A DNA stretch of 64,000 bases from Photobacterium phosphoreum (GTDB lineage: Bacteria > Pseudomonadota > Gammaproteobacteria > Enterobacterales > Vibrionaceae): assembly GCF_002954725.1 (NCBI RefSeq), contig NZ_MSCQ01000002.1, forward strand, positions 1,124,785-1,188,784, in the 5' to 3' direction. The translations under genes were made by a program, and so were the position numbers. Shown in pieces: positions 46,755-56,638 of this stretch. The notes under the pieces are model-generated. The model was not told the DNA's origin. It searched no databases and worked only from the letters and a program-made list of their open reading frames with translations. Within the stretch, counting starts at the first letter, position 1. Each line of letters begins with the position of its first letter.

Positions 46755-48323
46755 ATGATAAATGATATTCAAACACCTACCGCAGTCACTGAGCCTGAGT
46801 TGGATAGATTAACCAAACCTCATCATATAACGCTACAGCCACCCTATATAGCGAAAACGATTCAAGCAACTGAGCGACCAACTATTCCTTATGAACACCC
46901 AACCATTGCGATGTACTTTAAGCTATTTAAACAGCGACTAGTGCGTTTAAAAATGAAAGCGCCTACTTATTCTAATAATGATGCTGCAATAGCGGCATGT
47001 TTTACTGATGATGCGCTAAGTATTGAGAATAAATGCGAATACTTAGTACGTTATGTTGCTGAAGCGTTTGAGCATTACGCAGTATGGGATTATAGCCATG
47101 CTTATTATCCTGGTCGCCCGAGTCAGCAAAGTGCACGTACCGATGCGATGGAAGGCTCTAGCCGTGTATTGCCAACATTAGCAGCGTGGATAAGCCAACA
47201 TGGTTCGCAGCCGCTAGCGGGGCTAAATGGTCAGTCTTTGGATCTTATTGCTATGTTGCGCAATGCTTTCTTAGCGGGAACTGATCCTCGACATGCGGGG
47301 TATTGGGGAACATTACACGATTATGATCAACGTATTTGTGAAAGTGCCGATTTAGCGCTGGCATTATGGCTGAGTCGTGAACATGTTTGGCAACCAATGA
47401 CCACTGCTGAGCAGACCCAAATTATCACGTGGTTTAAGCAAGTGAATCACTGCCAAACAGTGGATAATAATTGGCACTTATTTCCGTTAACGGTGCAATT
47501 AGTGATTAAGGCGTTAACGGGAGAAGATACCGTTGCTTACGATAAATATGAACGGGTAAAACAATTTCATGTTGGTGATGGCTGGTTTCGTGATGGCGCT
47601 AAAGGTAACTACGATTACTATAACGCGTGGGGATTTCATTACTCACTCTATTGGCTTGATCAAATTGATTCAGGGTTTGATAGTGAATTTATTCATCAAA
47701 CTCTTGCGGATTTTGTTAGCCAATATCGCTATTTATTTACCGCTGAAGGTTTGCCTTTCTTTGGCCGTAGTGCTTGTTACCGTTTAGCTGCCGCTGCGCC
47801 ATTAATTATGGCGATTGATCAGCACAGTGATGTAATTTCTGCTGGTGAAGCTCAACGCGCCTTTGCAACTAGCTTGGAATATTTTATTGGCAATGGTGCA
47901 ATGCAACATGGTGCGCCAACCCAAGGATTGTTTAGCGACGATACCCGTCTGGTTGATAACTACAGTGGCCCTGCGAGTAGCTTTTGGTCGTTACGAGCAC
48001 TCAACATTGCTTTATTTTGTGGGGATCGCTGTGGCTTGTGGCAAGCCGAGCAACAACCATTACCGATTGAGCAAGGGGATTTTAATTTTTCATTGCCAGC
48101 GATAAATGCGCAAGTGATTGGCATTTTCGAAACGAAAGAGGTGGTAGTAATATTCAAAAATGATTATATCACTGAGCAAACGCCATTATCTCGTCGTTTA
48201 GATCCACAATTACCCCGCCATTATTGGCTTGAAAATATACTTGGGCGGGCGGAAAGACCAAAGAATAACTTATTGCGTAAAGGTATTACCTGCTATTCAT
48301 CCAAAATGTCACACTTCTTTTGA
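46755..48323 (+). CDS. DUF2264-family protein in the glycosaminoglycan locus
   Basis: The 522-residue protein resembles the DUF2264 family. It has WDYSHAYYPGRPSQQSARTDAMEGSSR near residue 112 onward, DNNWHLFPL near residue 235 and FHVGDGWFRDGAKGNYDYYNAWGFHYSLYW near residue 275 onward. The many Trp, His and Tyr residues and helical repeats suggest an alpha/alpha toroid like other glycan-active enzymes. No signal peptide is seen, so it should act in the cytoplasm, perhaps on unsaturated oligosaccharides. The ATG at 46755 has GGAGGAC upstream. The function of the family is not established to my knowledge. Confidence 0.78.
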   Translation: MINDIQTPTAVTEPELDRLTKPHHITLQPPYIAKTIQATERPTIPYEHPTIAMYFKLFKQRLVRLKMKAPTYSNNDAAIAACFTDDALSIENKCEYLVRYVAEAFEHYAVWDYSHAYYPGRPSQQSARTDAMEGSSRVLPTLAAWISQHGSQPLAGLNGQSLDLIAMLRNAFLAGTDPRHAGYWGTLHDYDQRICESADLALALWLSREHVWQPMTTAEQTQIITWFKQVNHCQTVDNNWHLFPLTVQLVIKALTGEDTVAYDKYERVKQFHVGDGWFRDGAKGNYDYYNAWGFHYSLYWLDQIDSGFDSEFIHQTLADFVSQYRYLFTAEGLPFFGRSACYRLAAAAPLIMAIDQHSDVISAGEAQRAFATSLEYFIGNGAMQHGAPTQGLFSDDTRLVDNYSGPASSFWSLRALNIALFCGDRCGLWQAEQQPLPIEQGDFNFSLPAINAQVIGIFETKEVVVIFKNDYITEQTPLSRRLDPQLPRHYWLENILGRAERPKNNLLRKGITCYSSKMSHFF

Positions 48324-48371
48324 TTTCGTTTAGTTACTTTTTTTCGGTTTGAAAGCATTTATGTGATTTAG

Positions 48372-49295
<924 letters not shown>

Positions 49296-49409
49296 TTAAT
49301 CACAGAATATAACCTCTCGCCAAGGATGACACAATGTAATGCTAGTTCCCCCTAAAGTTAATCGCTTTATTTGGTATTGCATTTATAACTTTGAGTGATG
49401 ATGTTTTTT

Positions 49410-49452
49410 GGCCATGATTGATTCCCATATCTCGTCGTCATGGCCTTTTTTC
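49410..49452 (+). terminator. Intrinsic terminator after the aldolase gene
   Basis: The stem GGCCATGA/TCATGGCC is followed by seven T. It separates the upstream genes from the kdgK-eda unit. Confidence 0.85.
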
Positions 49453-49485
49453 TGACAGCTAATAATGGCTCGTAGGTGAAGAAAA

Positions 49486-50466
49486 ATGACATTTCCAAAT
49501 TCAGCAATAAAGCGCAACATCGCTATTTTGGGTGAGTGTATGATTGAGCTAAGTGGAACGCCTTTTGCGACCCAACAGCAAAATTTTGGTGGTGATACGC
49601 TTAATACTGCGATTTATCTCTCTCGATTACTTCCTCAACGTTCCCCAAGTTATATCACCGCACTCGGCATTGATAATTACAGTAATGCTATGGTTGATGC
49701 ATGGCAGCATGAAGGCATTGATTGTCGTTTTGTGATGCGTGAACGCGATAAATTACCCGGCATGTATGCGATTGAAATCGATCCACAAGGAGAGCGCAGC
49801 TTTCACTATTGGCGCAGTGATTCAGCCGCACGTTATATGTGTGAGCATGCTCAGTTTTCACAAATTATTGCACAATTAAAAGACTATGATTTGATCTACC
49901 TCTCAGGGATCTCTTTGGCGATTTTACCGGAGCATGGCAAAATTAAACTCATTGAAGCCCTTGCAAACTTAAAAGCTTCTGGTTGTAAAATTGCGGTTGA
50001 TTCTAATTATCGACCACGGTTATGGAATGGTGCAACGCATGCTAAAACATGGCTATCAGAACTGTATCGATTAGCGGATATTGCTTTAGTGACCGCTGAT
50101 GATGAGGATTTATTACGCGGTGAAGTCAACACTTCCGCTGAGGTTATTGCTGAGCGTTTGCACCGTTTAGGTGTCAGTCAAGTGGTGGTGAAATTAGGCA
50201 GTAAAGGCGCAATGTGGTCGCAAGCCGGTCAGCAAGGTTTTGTTGACGGTAATCAAATTGAACATGTCATTGATACAACCGCCGCTGGGGATTCTTTTAA
50301 TGCGGCTTATTTAGCAGCATGGGCCAAAGGTATGCCAATGATTGCTTGCTGTCAGTGGGGAAATAATCTTGCCGCTCAAGTGATTCAACATCGAGGGGCC
50401 GTTATTCCTCAGCAATGTACCCAATATTTAACGGATTTAATGAGTAGTAATTATGATGACAAATGA
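49486..50466 (+). CDS. kdgK: 2-keto-3-deoxygluconate kinase
   Basis: The 326-residue PfkB-family kinase has LGECMIELSG at the start, FGGDTLNTAIYLSRL near residue 35 and the C-terminal DTTAAGDSFNAAYLAAW near residue 260. It phosphorylates KDG, derived from unsaturated uronic acids, to KDPG. It overlaps the aldolase gene eda by 14 bases, so the two are translationally linked. Confidence 0.93.
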   Translation: MTFPNSAIKRNIAILGECMIELSGTPFATQQQNFGGDTLNTAIYLSRLLPQRSPSYITALGIDNYSNAMVDAWQHEGIDCRFVMRERDKLPGMYAIEIDPQGERSFHYWRSDSAARYMCEHAQFSQIIAQLKDYDLIYLSGISLAILPEHGKIKLIEALANLKASGCKIAVDSNYRPRLWNGATHAKTWLSELYRLADIALVTADDEDLLRGEVNTSAEVIAERLHRLGVSQVVVKLGSKGAMWSQAGQQGFVDGNQIEHVIDTTAAGDSFNAAYLAAWAKGMPMIACCQWGNNLAAQVIQHRGAVIPQQCTQYLTDLMSSNYDDK

Positions 50467-51097
50467 ATGGATTGATCGTTTGCGTGCATTGCGAGTAATG
50501 CCAGTAATTCAAATTGAAAACGCAGCGGATGCGGTGCCGCTCGCTAAAGTGTTAGTCGAAAATGGCCTACCTGCTGCTGAAATTACCTTTCGTACTGCGG
50601 CGGCGGCTGAATCTATTCGCTTAATTCGCGCTGCCTATCCACAGATTGTATTGTGTGCAGGCACAGTGCTAACGATAGAACAAGTTGATGCTGCTATTGC
50701 CGCTGGTGCTGATTTTGTGATTAGTCCTGGGTTTAATCCTTCGACGGTAACATATTGTTTAGAAAATAATATTAAAATGATCCCAGGGGTTAATAACCCA
50801 AGTTTGGTTGAACAGGCGTTAGAACTTGGTGTGAGTGCGCTTAAATTTTTCCCTGCCGAAGCCTCTGGTGGCATTAACATGCTTAAATCATTGGTTGGGC
50901 CTTATAGCCAAATTCAATTGATGCCAACAGGTGGTGTAACACCACTTAATTTGGGGGAGTATTTAGCTATTCCTCAGGTGATTGCATGTGGTGGAACATG
51001 GATTGCACCAACCCGTGCGATTGCTAATCATGAGTGGGATCTGATTGCTGGTAATGTGCGCGAAGTGCGGGCTATGATTGATCAAATAGGCGCATAG
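50453..51097 (+). CDS. eda: KDPG aldolase
   Basis: The 214-residue class I aldolase has VMPVIQIENAADA, the catalytic Glu in AEITFRT near residue 43 and the Schiff-base Lys in ALKFFPAE near residue 132. PTGGV and GGTWIAP follow. It cleaves KDPG to pyruvate and glyceraldehyde-3-phosphate. It lies directly behind kdgK with overlap and 9 bases before a DJ-1 gene. Confidence 0.95.
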   Translation: MMTNEWIDRLRALRVMPVIQIENAADAVPLAKVLVENGLPAAEITFRTAAAAESIRLIRAAYPQIVLCAGTVLTIEQVDAAIAAGADFVISPGFNPSTVTYCLENNIKMIPGVNNPSLVEQALELGVSALKFFPAEASGGINMLKSLVGPYSQIQLMPTGGVTPLNLGEYLAIPQVIACGGTWIAPTRAIANHEWDLIAGNVREVRAMIDQIGA

Positions 51098-51106
51098 GAA
51101 TGTATT

Positions 51107-51691
51107 ATGACTGATGTAAAACATGTTGCGGTATTGCTTGCTGATGGTTTTGAAGAAGGTGAAGCGGTGGTTTTTATCGACATTATGCGCCGTCTAGATA
51201 TTAAAGTGGATGTATTGTCATGCATGGAAACCACTACGCTTAATACTTACTTTGAAACTAAAATTAGTGCTGATTATGTGTTAGCCGATAAATTCGACAC
51301 CACTTATGATGCGGTGATGATGCCCGGTGGCCCGCAAGGTACTGATAATTTATCCGCAAATGCCAATGTGATTGCTTTTCTAAAGCGCCATATTGATGCC
51401 AAGAAGTACATCTGTGCCTTATGTTCTTCTGGCGCTAAGGTGCTTGCTGCGCATCATTTATTACAAGGTCGCACGTATACAACGGGCGATAAATTAGCTG
51501 AAAAATTCGATGATGGTGAGTTTGTTAAACAGAAAGTGGTTGTTGATGGGCAATTTATTACCGGACGTGGGTTAGGGGTGAGTTTTGAATTTGCCTTTAC
51601 GGTTGCACGTTATTTATTAGCCGACAACCACCAAAAAGTTGATTGGCAAGCAAGCCATATCTATTTTGATCATTGGCCGTTGGATAATTAA
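51107..51691 (+). CDS. DJ-1/YajL-family protein, last gene of the uronate operon
   Basis: The 194-residue protein has the DJ-1 fold markers LLADGFEEGEAV with the conserved Glu, VMMPGGPQGTDNL, and the nucleophilic Cys in ICALCSSGAK near residue 104. Such proteins are linked to stress protection and dicarbonyl removal. It starts nine bases after eda and ends in a terminator, so it is co-transcribed with kdgK and eda. Protection from reactive keto-sugar intermediates is a guess. Confidence 0.87.
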   Translation: MTDVKHVAVLLADGFEEGEAVVFIDIMRRLDIKVDVLSCMETTTLNTYFETKISADYVLADKFDTTYDAVMMPGGPQGTDNLSANANVIAFLKRHIDAKKYICALCSSGAKVLAAHHLLQGRTYTTGDKLAEKFDDGEFVKQKVVVDGQFITGRGLGVSFEFAFTVARYLLADNHQKVDWQASHIYFDHWPLDN

Positions 51692-51717
51692 TAATAACCC
51701 CTACAGCCTTAATATTA

Positions 51718-51751
51718 AAAGCCTAGCTAATCAAATAGCTAGGCTTTTTTA
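51718..51751 (+). terminator. Intrinsic terminator of the kdgK-eda-DJ-1 operon
   Basis: The perfect stem AAAGCCTAGCTA/TAGCTAGGCTTT continues into a T run. Confidence 0.92.
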
Positions 51752-51805
51752 GTTAACAATAAACAGCAGTATATTATTCATCGTTAATGGCTGCATGATA
51801 ATGAA

Positions 51806-52093
51806 TTAGCCACCACAAGAGATTGAAAGTTTGCCATCATCATTACGGGCTAATTTGATTGTTGTTGTCGCTGATTTTTGGTTTTTAGGGAGATAAACTG
51901 CGCAGTGAGCGAAGTCGGGAACGCTGGCTTTATTAATTGTTTTTAGTGCTGTTTTTTGATTATCAACATTATCGCCGCTATAAACTGAAATACTGTTTAT
52001 TTGTGCTAGCACTGGTTGTGTTACAGCAACTGTTGCTGCATTTGCAAACAATGACACTGAACTTAATACAAGAATCGATAATAACTTTTTCAT
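51806..52093 (-). CDS. Small secreted or periplasmic protein of unknown function
   Basis: The 95-residue protein has a clear signal peptide (MKKLLSILVLSSVSLFANA, residues 1-19) and a mature part of about 75 residues. There are two Cys (AHCAVYLP and the C-terminal ISCGG) that could form one disulfide. No family is recognised. It is monocistronic, converges on the terminator at 51718 and has its own upstream region of about 200 AT-rich bases. Confidence 0.72.
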   Translation of the reverse strand: MKKLLSILVLSSVSLFANAATVAVTQPVLAQINSISVYSGDNVDNQKTALKTINKASVPDFAHCAVYLPKNQKSATTTIKLARNDDGKLSISCGG

Positions 52094-52291
52094 AGTAGAC
52101 CTTATTAATTAGAGGGAGGATTGTTCTAAAACGAGGTCTAATGTAAACAGCAGTTATCTATAAAGCAATAATAAATTATCGATAAACGATAATTTATTAT
52201 TGCTGGTTTTTGTTTGATGTTTGATTTGTTTTTATAACAATATGATTCTTAATAAGAAATATAAATATTCACATAAGAATTTCAACTTTCA

Positions 52292-52975
52292 TTATTGTTG
52301 ATGTAATTGACGAATGATTTCAAGGGCAACCGCTTGTGCAGACGCAGGATTCTGTCCGGTGATGAGATTTTTATCAACGACGATATAACTCTCCCAATCG
52401 GGACCTTTACTATAATGTGCACCTTGGCTTGTTAACATATCTTCAAGTAAAAAAGGGACGACATCAGTGAGTCCAACCGCAGCTTCTTCACTGTCACTAA
52501 ATCCCGTCACATTTTTACCTGTGATGAGAGGGCTTCCATCAGGATTTTTCGGTGCTTTTAATGCTGCGGGACCATGGCAAACAAGGCCTGTTGGTTTGTT
52601 GTGTTGATAACAGCATTCAATGATATTTTGTGATGCGGTATCTTGTGATAGATCCCACAGTGGTCCATGACCGCCAGGATAAAATACAGCATCATAATCA
52701 GCAGGGTTAATAGTTGATAATAGTAAGGTATTAGCTAATTGCGTGACGGCTTCAGGATCATTTTTAAAGCGCAGAACAGATTCTGTTTGCATCTCTGGTG
52801 TATCACTTTTTGGATCAATCGGCACTTGTCCACCCATCGGCGAGGCGAGAGTAATGGCGTAGTTATTATCTTTAAAAGCGTAAAATGGAACAGTAAATTC
52901 ATCTAACCATAGGCCTGTTTTTGCTGTGGTTTCGCCTAAAGCGTGATGAGATGTTAATACGATTAAAATTTTCAT
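52292..52975 (-). CDS. DJ-1/PfpI-family (Hsp31/glyoxalase III-like) protein
   Basis: The 227-residue protein has LWLDEFTVPFYAFKD near residue 24 and DAVFYPGGHGPLWDL near residue 95, then the nucleophilic Cys in LVCHGPAAL near residue 129. These features match the class I glutamine-amidotransferase-like group that includes glutathione-independent glyoxalase. It probably detoxifies methylglyoxal or a similar aldehyde. The ATG at 52975 has AAGGAT upstream and is preferred to an ATG at 53008. Confidence 0.85.
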   Translation of the reverse strand: MKILIVLTSHHALGETTAKTGLWLDEFTVPFYAFKDNNYAITLASPMGGQVPIDPKSDTPEMQTESVLRFKNDPEAVTQLANTLLLSTINPADYDAVFYPGGHGPLWDLSQDTASQNIIECCYQHNKPTGLVCHGPAALKAPKNPDGSPLITGKNVTGFSDSEEAAVGLTDVVPFLLEDMLTSQGAHYSKGPDWESYIVVDKNLITGQNPASAQAVALEIIRQLHQQ

Positions 52976-53183
52976 ATTTATCCTTGAAATCTCGTTAAAA
53001 TAAGCCATTTAAATTAAACATAATTTAATATTACAATTAGTTATAGGCTTAAATAATGAGGCTCACAAGCGCAATCGTGACTCTTTTTTATCAATATAAT
53101 ATCTAAGTAGCTATTAAAATAATGGCATGGTTGGTGCGAGGATTATTGAGAGGATCCAGATTATATTTTAAGCGAGTAATGCT

Positions 53184-53216
53184 AAAAAACAAAAAGGCCA
53201 CCGAAGTGACCTTTTT
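53184..53216 (-). terminator. Intrinsic terminator of the YebC-family gene
   Basis: On the minus strand the stem AAAAAGGTCAC/GTGGCCTTTTT with a TTCG loop is followed by T-rich sequence. Confidence 0.88.
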
Positions 53217-53237
53217 GTGAAAAATAGCGATCTATAA

Positions 53238-53960
53238 TTAGTCAGCTATTTCAGCATTGTGGTAAACGTTTTGTACGTCATCACAATCGTTTAGCGCATC
53301 AAGGAATTTTTCAAACATTGCAATATCGTCACCAGCTAATTCAGTCATTGTCTGCGGTACGAAAGCAATTTCTTCAGAGTCAATTTCTACATCAGCCATT
53401 GTTGCTGCAAGTGCATTTTTAACTTTAAAGAACTCAGTGTGAGGTGCATAAACGGTGATTTCGCCATCTTCACAAGTGATGTCAGTAACGTCAACGTCTT
53501 CCATCATTAGATTTTCAAGAACAACTTCTTCGTCAGTACCTTTGAATTCAAATACTGCTTGGTGCTCAAACATGTGACCAACGGTGCCTGGGCTACCGAT
53601 TTTCGCATTATTTTTAACAAATGCTTGACGAACGTCCATGAAAGTACGGTTGTTGTTGTCTGTTAGACAGTCAACGATAACCATGCAGTTGCCTGGGCCA
53701 AAACCTTCGTAACGTGCAGTTGAGTAATCTTCACCGCCGCCGCCTTTCGCTTTATCAATCGCTTTGTCGATAACGTGGCTTGGTACTTGATCTTTTTTCG
53801 CTTTTTCAATAAGACGGCGAAGTGCTAGGTTGCTATCCGGATCTGGACTGCCGTTCTTAGCACAAACGTAGATTTCTTTACCGTACTTAGAGTAAACCTT
53901 GATCTTAGCGCCTTGGGTTTTTGCCATAGACAATTTGCGTACTTCGAACTTTCTTCCCAT
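53238..53960 (-). CDS. YebC/PmpR-family protein, YeeN-like
   Basis: The 240-residue protein has the YebC signature [21 protein letters not shown] near residue 58, then [20 protein letters not shown] and the acidic C terminus [13 protein letters not shown]. Members act on translation or transcription; YebC helps ribosomes through proline stretches. It is closer to the YeeN paralogue than to YebC in its N terminus (MGRKFEVRK). It is acidic and full length. It is monocistronic and has a strong terminator. Confidence 0.9.
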   Translation of the reverse strand: MGRKFEVRKLSMAKTQGAKIKVYSKYGKEIYVCAKNGSPDPDSNLALRRLIEKAKKDQVPSHVIDKAIDKAKGGGGEDYSTARYEGFGPGNCMVIVDCLTDNNNRTFMDVRQAFVKNNAKIGSPGTVGHMFEHQAVFEFKGTDEEVVLENLMMEDVDVTDITCEDGEITVYAPHTEFFKVKNALAATMADVEIDSEEIAFVPQTMTELAGDDIAMFEKFLDALNDCDDVQNVYHNAEIAD

Positions 53961-54285
53961 GAGGAATCACTCTCTTTTACTGTTTTAGACGGTCAATTAT
54001 GCAAATATTTTACCAGTACCCCTTAATTCTGGCTAGTTAGATCTGTATTTATGCTAAGTAAAGTCGATTTTTTTATGTTTACGTTGAAATAATAAACCAA
54101 CTTAAAAATAGTAATCAGAATAGTTATTTTTGAAGCTAAAGATTTCAAATATAGGTTAATTTCTCGTAAGGTAATAAAATAAAGCAAATAAATCCCATAT
54201 TTTCTCATATTATAAGAATACCACTTGTTGTTAGTGACATAATTGGTTACAAATAATCATCACATAAATTAGAGATAACCTACCT
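53961..54285. other. AT-rich intergenic region between the YebC-family and IclR genes
   Basis: These 325 bases contain the divergent promoters of the two flanking genes. AGAGATAACC precedes the IclR GTG start. No gene, repeat or clear operator was seen; a short frame at 54023-54208 is AT-rich and has no ribosome binding site. Confidence 0.4.
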
Positions 54286-55014
54286 GTGACTCATTCACTC
54301 AGTGCTAATGAAAAATTGTTGCAAGTGCTTATTCACATTGCTGCATCTAATGTACCGCTGCAAGCACAACAGCTCAGTACCGAAATGGAAATGCCAATAA
54401 GTAGCTTATACCGCTATTTAGCCTTACTTCGTGATTGGAATTTAATTGAAGAAAATCATGGTCGTAATACTTACAGTGCTGGGCCTGCTGCATTACAACT
54501 TCAACGTAATTTTGACATGAATTCTCCGTTACCTGATGGCGTTCGACCAATATTGAAACGTTTACAACAGCAAACGGGTGAGATGTCTGCTTATATGGTT
54601 GCTGTTGGATTTAATGCTTTATGTGTTGACAGTATTGATAGCCCTTATGCGCTTCGTTGTAGTTATGAAAAAGGTCAAAGTCAGCCATTGATTCGTGGTG
54701 CATCTGCCAAGGTCATTCTGGCTTATTTGCCATTGGCACGCCAATTAACGATTTTAGAACATTACGATATTACAGAATCGCAGCAAATTGATACTTGGAT
54801 TGCTGAGTTAGATTTGATTAAACAAGATGGTTTTGCGATCAGTACTTCAGAGATTGATGTTGGTGTTTCTGGTGTCAGTGCACCCGTATTTGTGGGCAAT
54901 AAAGTTGTTGGTGCTGTTAGCGTGATGGCACCTGCAGAGCGCATTAATAGCCGTAAAAATAAAATTGTAATGTGTGTATTACAAGCAGCGAGAGCATTAC
55001 CACCGCAGCACTAG
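54286..55014 (+). CDS. IclR-family transcriptional regulator
   Basis: The 242-residue protein has an N-terminal winged helix (residues 8-68, with MPISSLYRYLALLRDWNLIEE) and a C-terminal IclR effector domain (85-235, with IRGASAKVILAYL and SEIDVGVSGVSAPVF). It starts with GTG at 54286. The ureohydrolase gene follows closely on the same strand, so it probably regulates that gene. The ligand is unknown. Confidence 0.88.
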   Translation: MTHSLSANEKLLQVLIHIAASNVPLQAQQLSTEMEMPISSLYRYLALLRDWNLIEENHGRNTYSAGPAALQLQRNFDMNSPLPDGVRPILKRLQQQTGEMSAYMVAVGFNALCVDSIDSPYALRCSYEKGQSQPLIRGASAKVILAYLPLARQLTILEHYDITESQQIDTWIAELDLIKQDGFAISTSEIDVGVSGVSAPVFVGNKVVGAVSVMAPAERINSRKNKIVMCVLQAARALPPQH

Positions 55015-55050
55015 TGTGTGCTGTTTGTGAAAGATAGGGAAGATAGGCGT

Positions 55051-56025
55051 ATGTTAGTTGATCAATTAAAAAAGTTATTTAAAAATGAGCCACAAAAACC
55101 GATGCTATATCATCGTAAACATACGCTCATCCGTCCTTATACCCAACAATGCCAGCGTGGCATTATGCTGGTTGGTGTAATTTCAGATCTTAGCCTTGAT
55201 TGGGGGCGTGGCTTGCAAGGTGCCAAAGAAGGACCTGCCAGTATTCGGCGTATTCTTCCTCGTACTCATTCACAAACTAAATTACCCTTCTATGATGCAG
55301 GGGATATTGAACAAAGCGTCAATGATCATAGTTTTGCCGCTGTGAGTCATAGACAACATCAATTGCTGTTGCGTAGTTTACGAGATGGTCATTTTCCCGT
55401 TGTTCTTGGCGGTGGACATGAAATTTCAATTGCCAGCTATCAAGCTTTGTCTGATTTTAGTGCTGAAGCCATTACTATTACAGAAGATCAGCAACCGCAG
55501 CTGATACCACCGCGGGTGGGGGTGATTAATTTTGATGCTCATTTTGAGCTAAGACCATCATTATCGTTGCGTTCGGGGTCTGCATTTCATGCGGCATGGT
55601 GTTATAGCAAAGATCAACAACGCAGTTTTGATTTTCTTGGTTTAGGTATTTGTGATCATGCTAATTCACAAGCGATGTTTAAACTTGCAGAAGATCTTGG
55701 CTGTCAATGGTTACTTGATCATCAAATGACAACCCGCAATAAAAAACAGGTACAGGAACAACTAGATAGTTTTATTGATAGCGTTGATTGTATTCAGTTG
55801 AGTATCGATCTTGATGTGTTTTCATCATCAATAGCCCCTGGCGCAAATATGACGCGGATGCATGGTGTAAGTTTATCCATGGTTGAATGGGCGATTAAAC
55901 ACATTATGGCGAGTGGCAAAGTAAAGATTGTTGATATCGCTGAGTTGAATCCTGAATATGACTACGATAATCAGACTGCAAAATTAGCCACTAAGCTCAT
56001 TCAAACTATTGTTCATTTTGTATAA
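55051..56025 (+). CDS. Ureohydrolase-family protein, HutG (formimidoylglutamase)-like
   Basis: The 324-residue protein has the arginase-fold metal motifs GGGHE near residue 120, DAHFE at 162-166 and SIDLDVF near residue 285. In related enzymes the second motif is DAHxD, so one metal ligand is changed from Asp to Glu. SLDWGRGLQGAKEGPASIRRIL near residue 47 is typical of HutG-like proteins. The reaction would be release of formamide from formimidoylglutamate, but no hut genes are adjacent and another guanidino or amide substrate is possible. The ATG at 55051 is used; a GTG at 55018 extends it to just after the IclR stop. Confidence 0.75.
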   Translation: MLVDQLKKLFKNEPQKPMLYHRKHTLIRPYTQQCQRGIMLVGVISDLSLDWGRGLQGAKEGPASIRRILPRTHSQTKLPFYDAGDIEQSVNDHSFAAVSHRQHQLLLRSLRDGHFPVVLGGGHEISIASYQALSDFSAEAITITEDQQPQLIPPRVGVINFDAHFELRPSLSLRSGSAFHAAWCYSKDQQRSFDFLGLGICDHANSQAMFKLAEDLGCQWLLDHQMTTRNKKQVQEQLDSFIDSVDCIQLSIDLDVFSSSIAPGANMTRMHGVSLSMVEWAIKHIMASGKVKIVDIAELNPEYDYDNQTAKLATKLIQTIVHFV

Positions 56026-56190
56026 CCTATATTTATAAATGAGTAACAACATGAAAATGCTAGTTTTATAATCACAAAGATTGTTTTTTGATGATTTTGA
56101 TTAATAAGTGATATTGGATTAGCTAATGTTATAGTTTTTTAGCAAAAAGACTTTACAGCTACCGTGATGATAGGTATTATTCGCGGCATT

Positions 56191-56281
56191 GGAGAGATGG
56201 CTGAGCGGTTGAAAGCACTGGTCTTGAAAACCAGCATACGTTTATAGCGTATCTAGGGTTCAAATCCCTATCTCTCCGCCA
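56191..56281 (+). tRNA. tRNA-Ser (anticodon TGA), copy 1
   Basis: The cloverleaf has acceptor GGAGAGA/TCTCTCC, D-loop GCTGAGCGG, anticodon TGA in GTCTTGAAAACC, a long variable arm (CATACGTTTATAGCGTATC), TTCAAAT and an encoded CCA. The whole sequence is repeated at 61962. Confidence 0.97.
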
Positions 56282-56320
56282 CATTCTAGAAATTTGATTT
56301 ATCGAGTTTCACACAGAATT

Positions 56321-56397
56321 GGAGCGGTAGTTCAGTTGGTTAGAATACCGGCCTGTCACGCCGGGGGTCGCGGGTTCGAGTCCCGTCCGCTCCGCCA
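56321..56397 (+). tRNA. tRNA-Asp (anticodon GTC), copy 1
   Basis: The acceptor GGAGCGG/CCGCTCC, anticodon GTC in GCCTGTCACGC, T-loop GGTTCGAGTC and encoded CCA are all present. It lies 39 bases after tRNA-Ser and is repeated at 62093. Confidence 0.98.
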
Positions 56398-56405
56398 ACA
56401 CAACG

Positions 56406-56436
56406 AATCCTCGTCAGAAATGACGGGGATTTTTTG
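56406..56436 (+). terminator. Intrinsic terminator of tRNA cassette 1
   Basis: AATCCTCGTCA and TGACGGGGATT form a stem with a GAAA loop and are followed by T. Compared with the second cassette the arms differ but keep pairing. Confidence 0.9.
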
Positions 56437-56454
56437 CGTCTGGAGTTTAAAAAC

Positions 56455-56482
56455 CTAGATGCTAGATGCTAGATGCTAGATG
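56455..56482. repeat. Heptamer tandem repeat CTAGATG, four copies
   Basis: Four perfect copies of CTAGATG run from 56455 to 56482 and are followed by a degenerate CTATAAG. It lies between the tRNA terminator and the first tRNA-Asp relic. Confidence 0.85.
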
Positions 56483-56504
56483 CTATAAGTGATGACATAA
56501 ATGT

Positions 56505-56613
56505 CAATAATCGGCCTGTCATGCTGGGGGGCGCGCTGATTTTCGGAATGGCAAGTCCCGTCCGCTTCACAACACAACGAATCCTCGTCAGAAATGTGAG
56601 GATTTTTTGCGTC
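56505..56613 (+). repeat. Decayed tRNA-Asp 3' part with its terminator, relic 1
   Basis: CGGCCTGTCATGCTGGGG is a damaged anticodon arm of tRNA-Asp, followed after diverged bases by AAGTCCCGTCCGCTTC (T-arm and acceptor). ACACAACGAATCCTCGTCAG and a terminator-like stem ending in TTTTTT follow. The intact tRNA has the same order. An ORF across it is not a gene. Confidence 0.8.
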
Positions 56614-56638
56614 TATTTTTTACAGCGAATACCCACCG

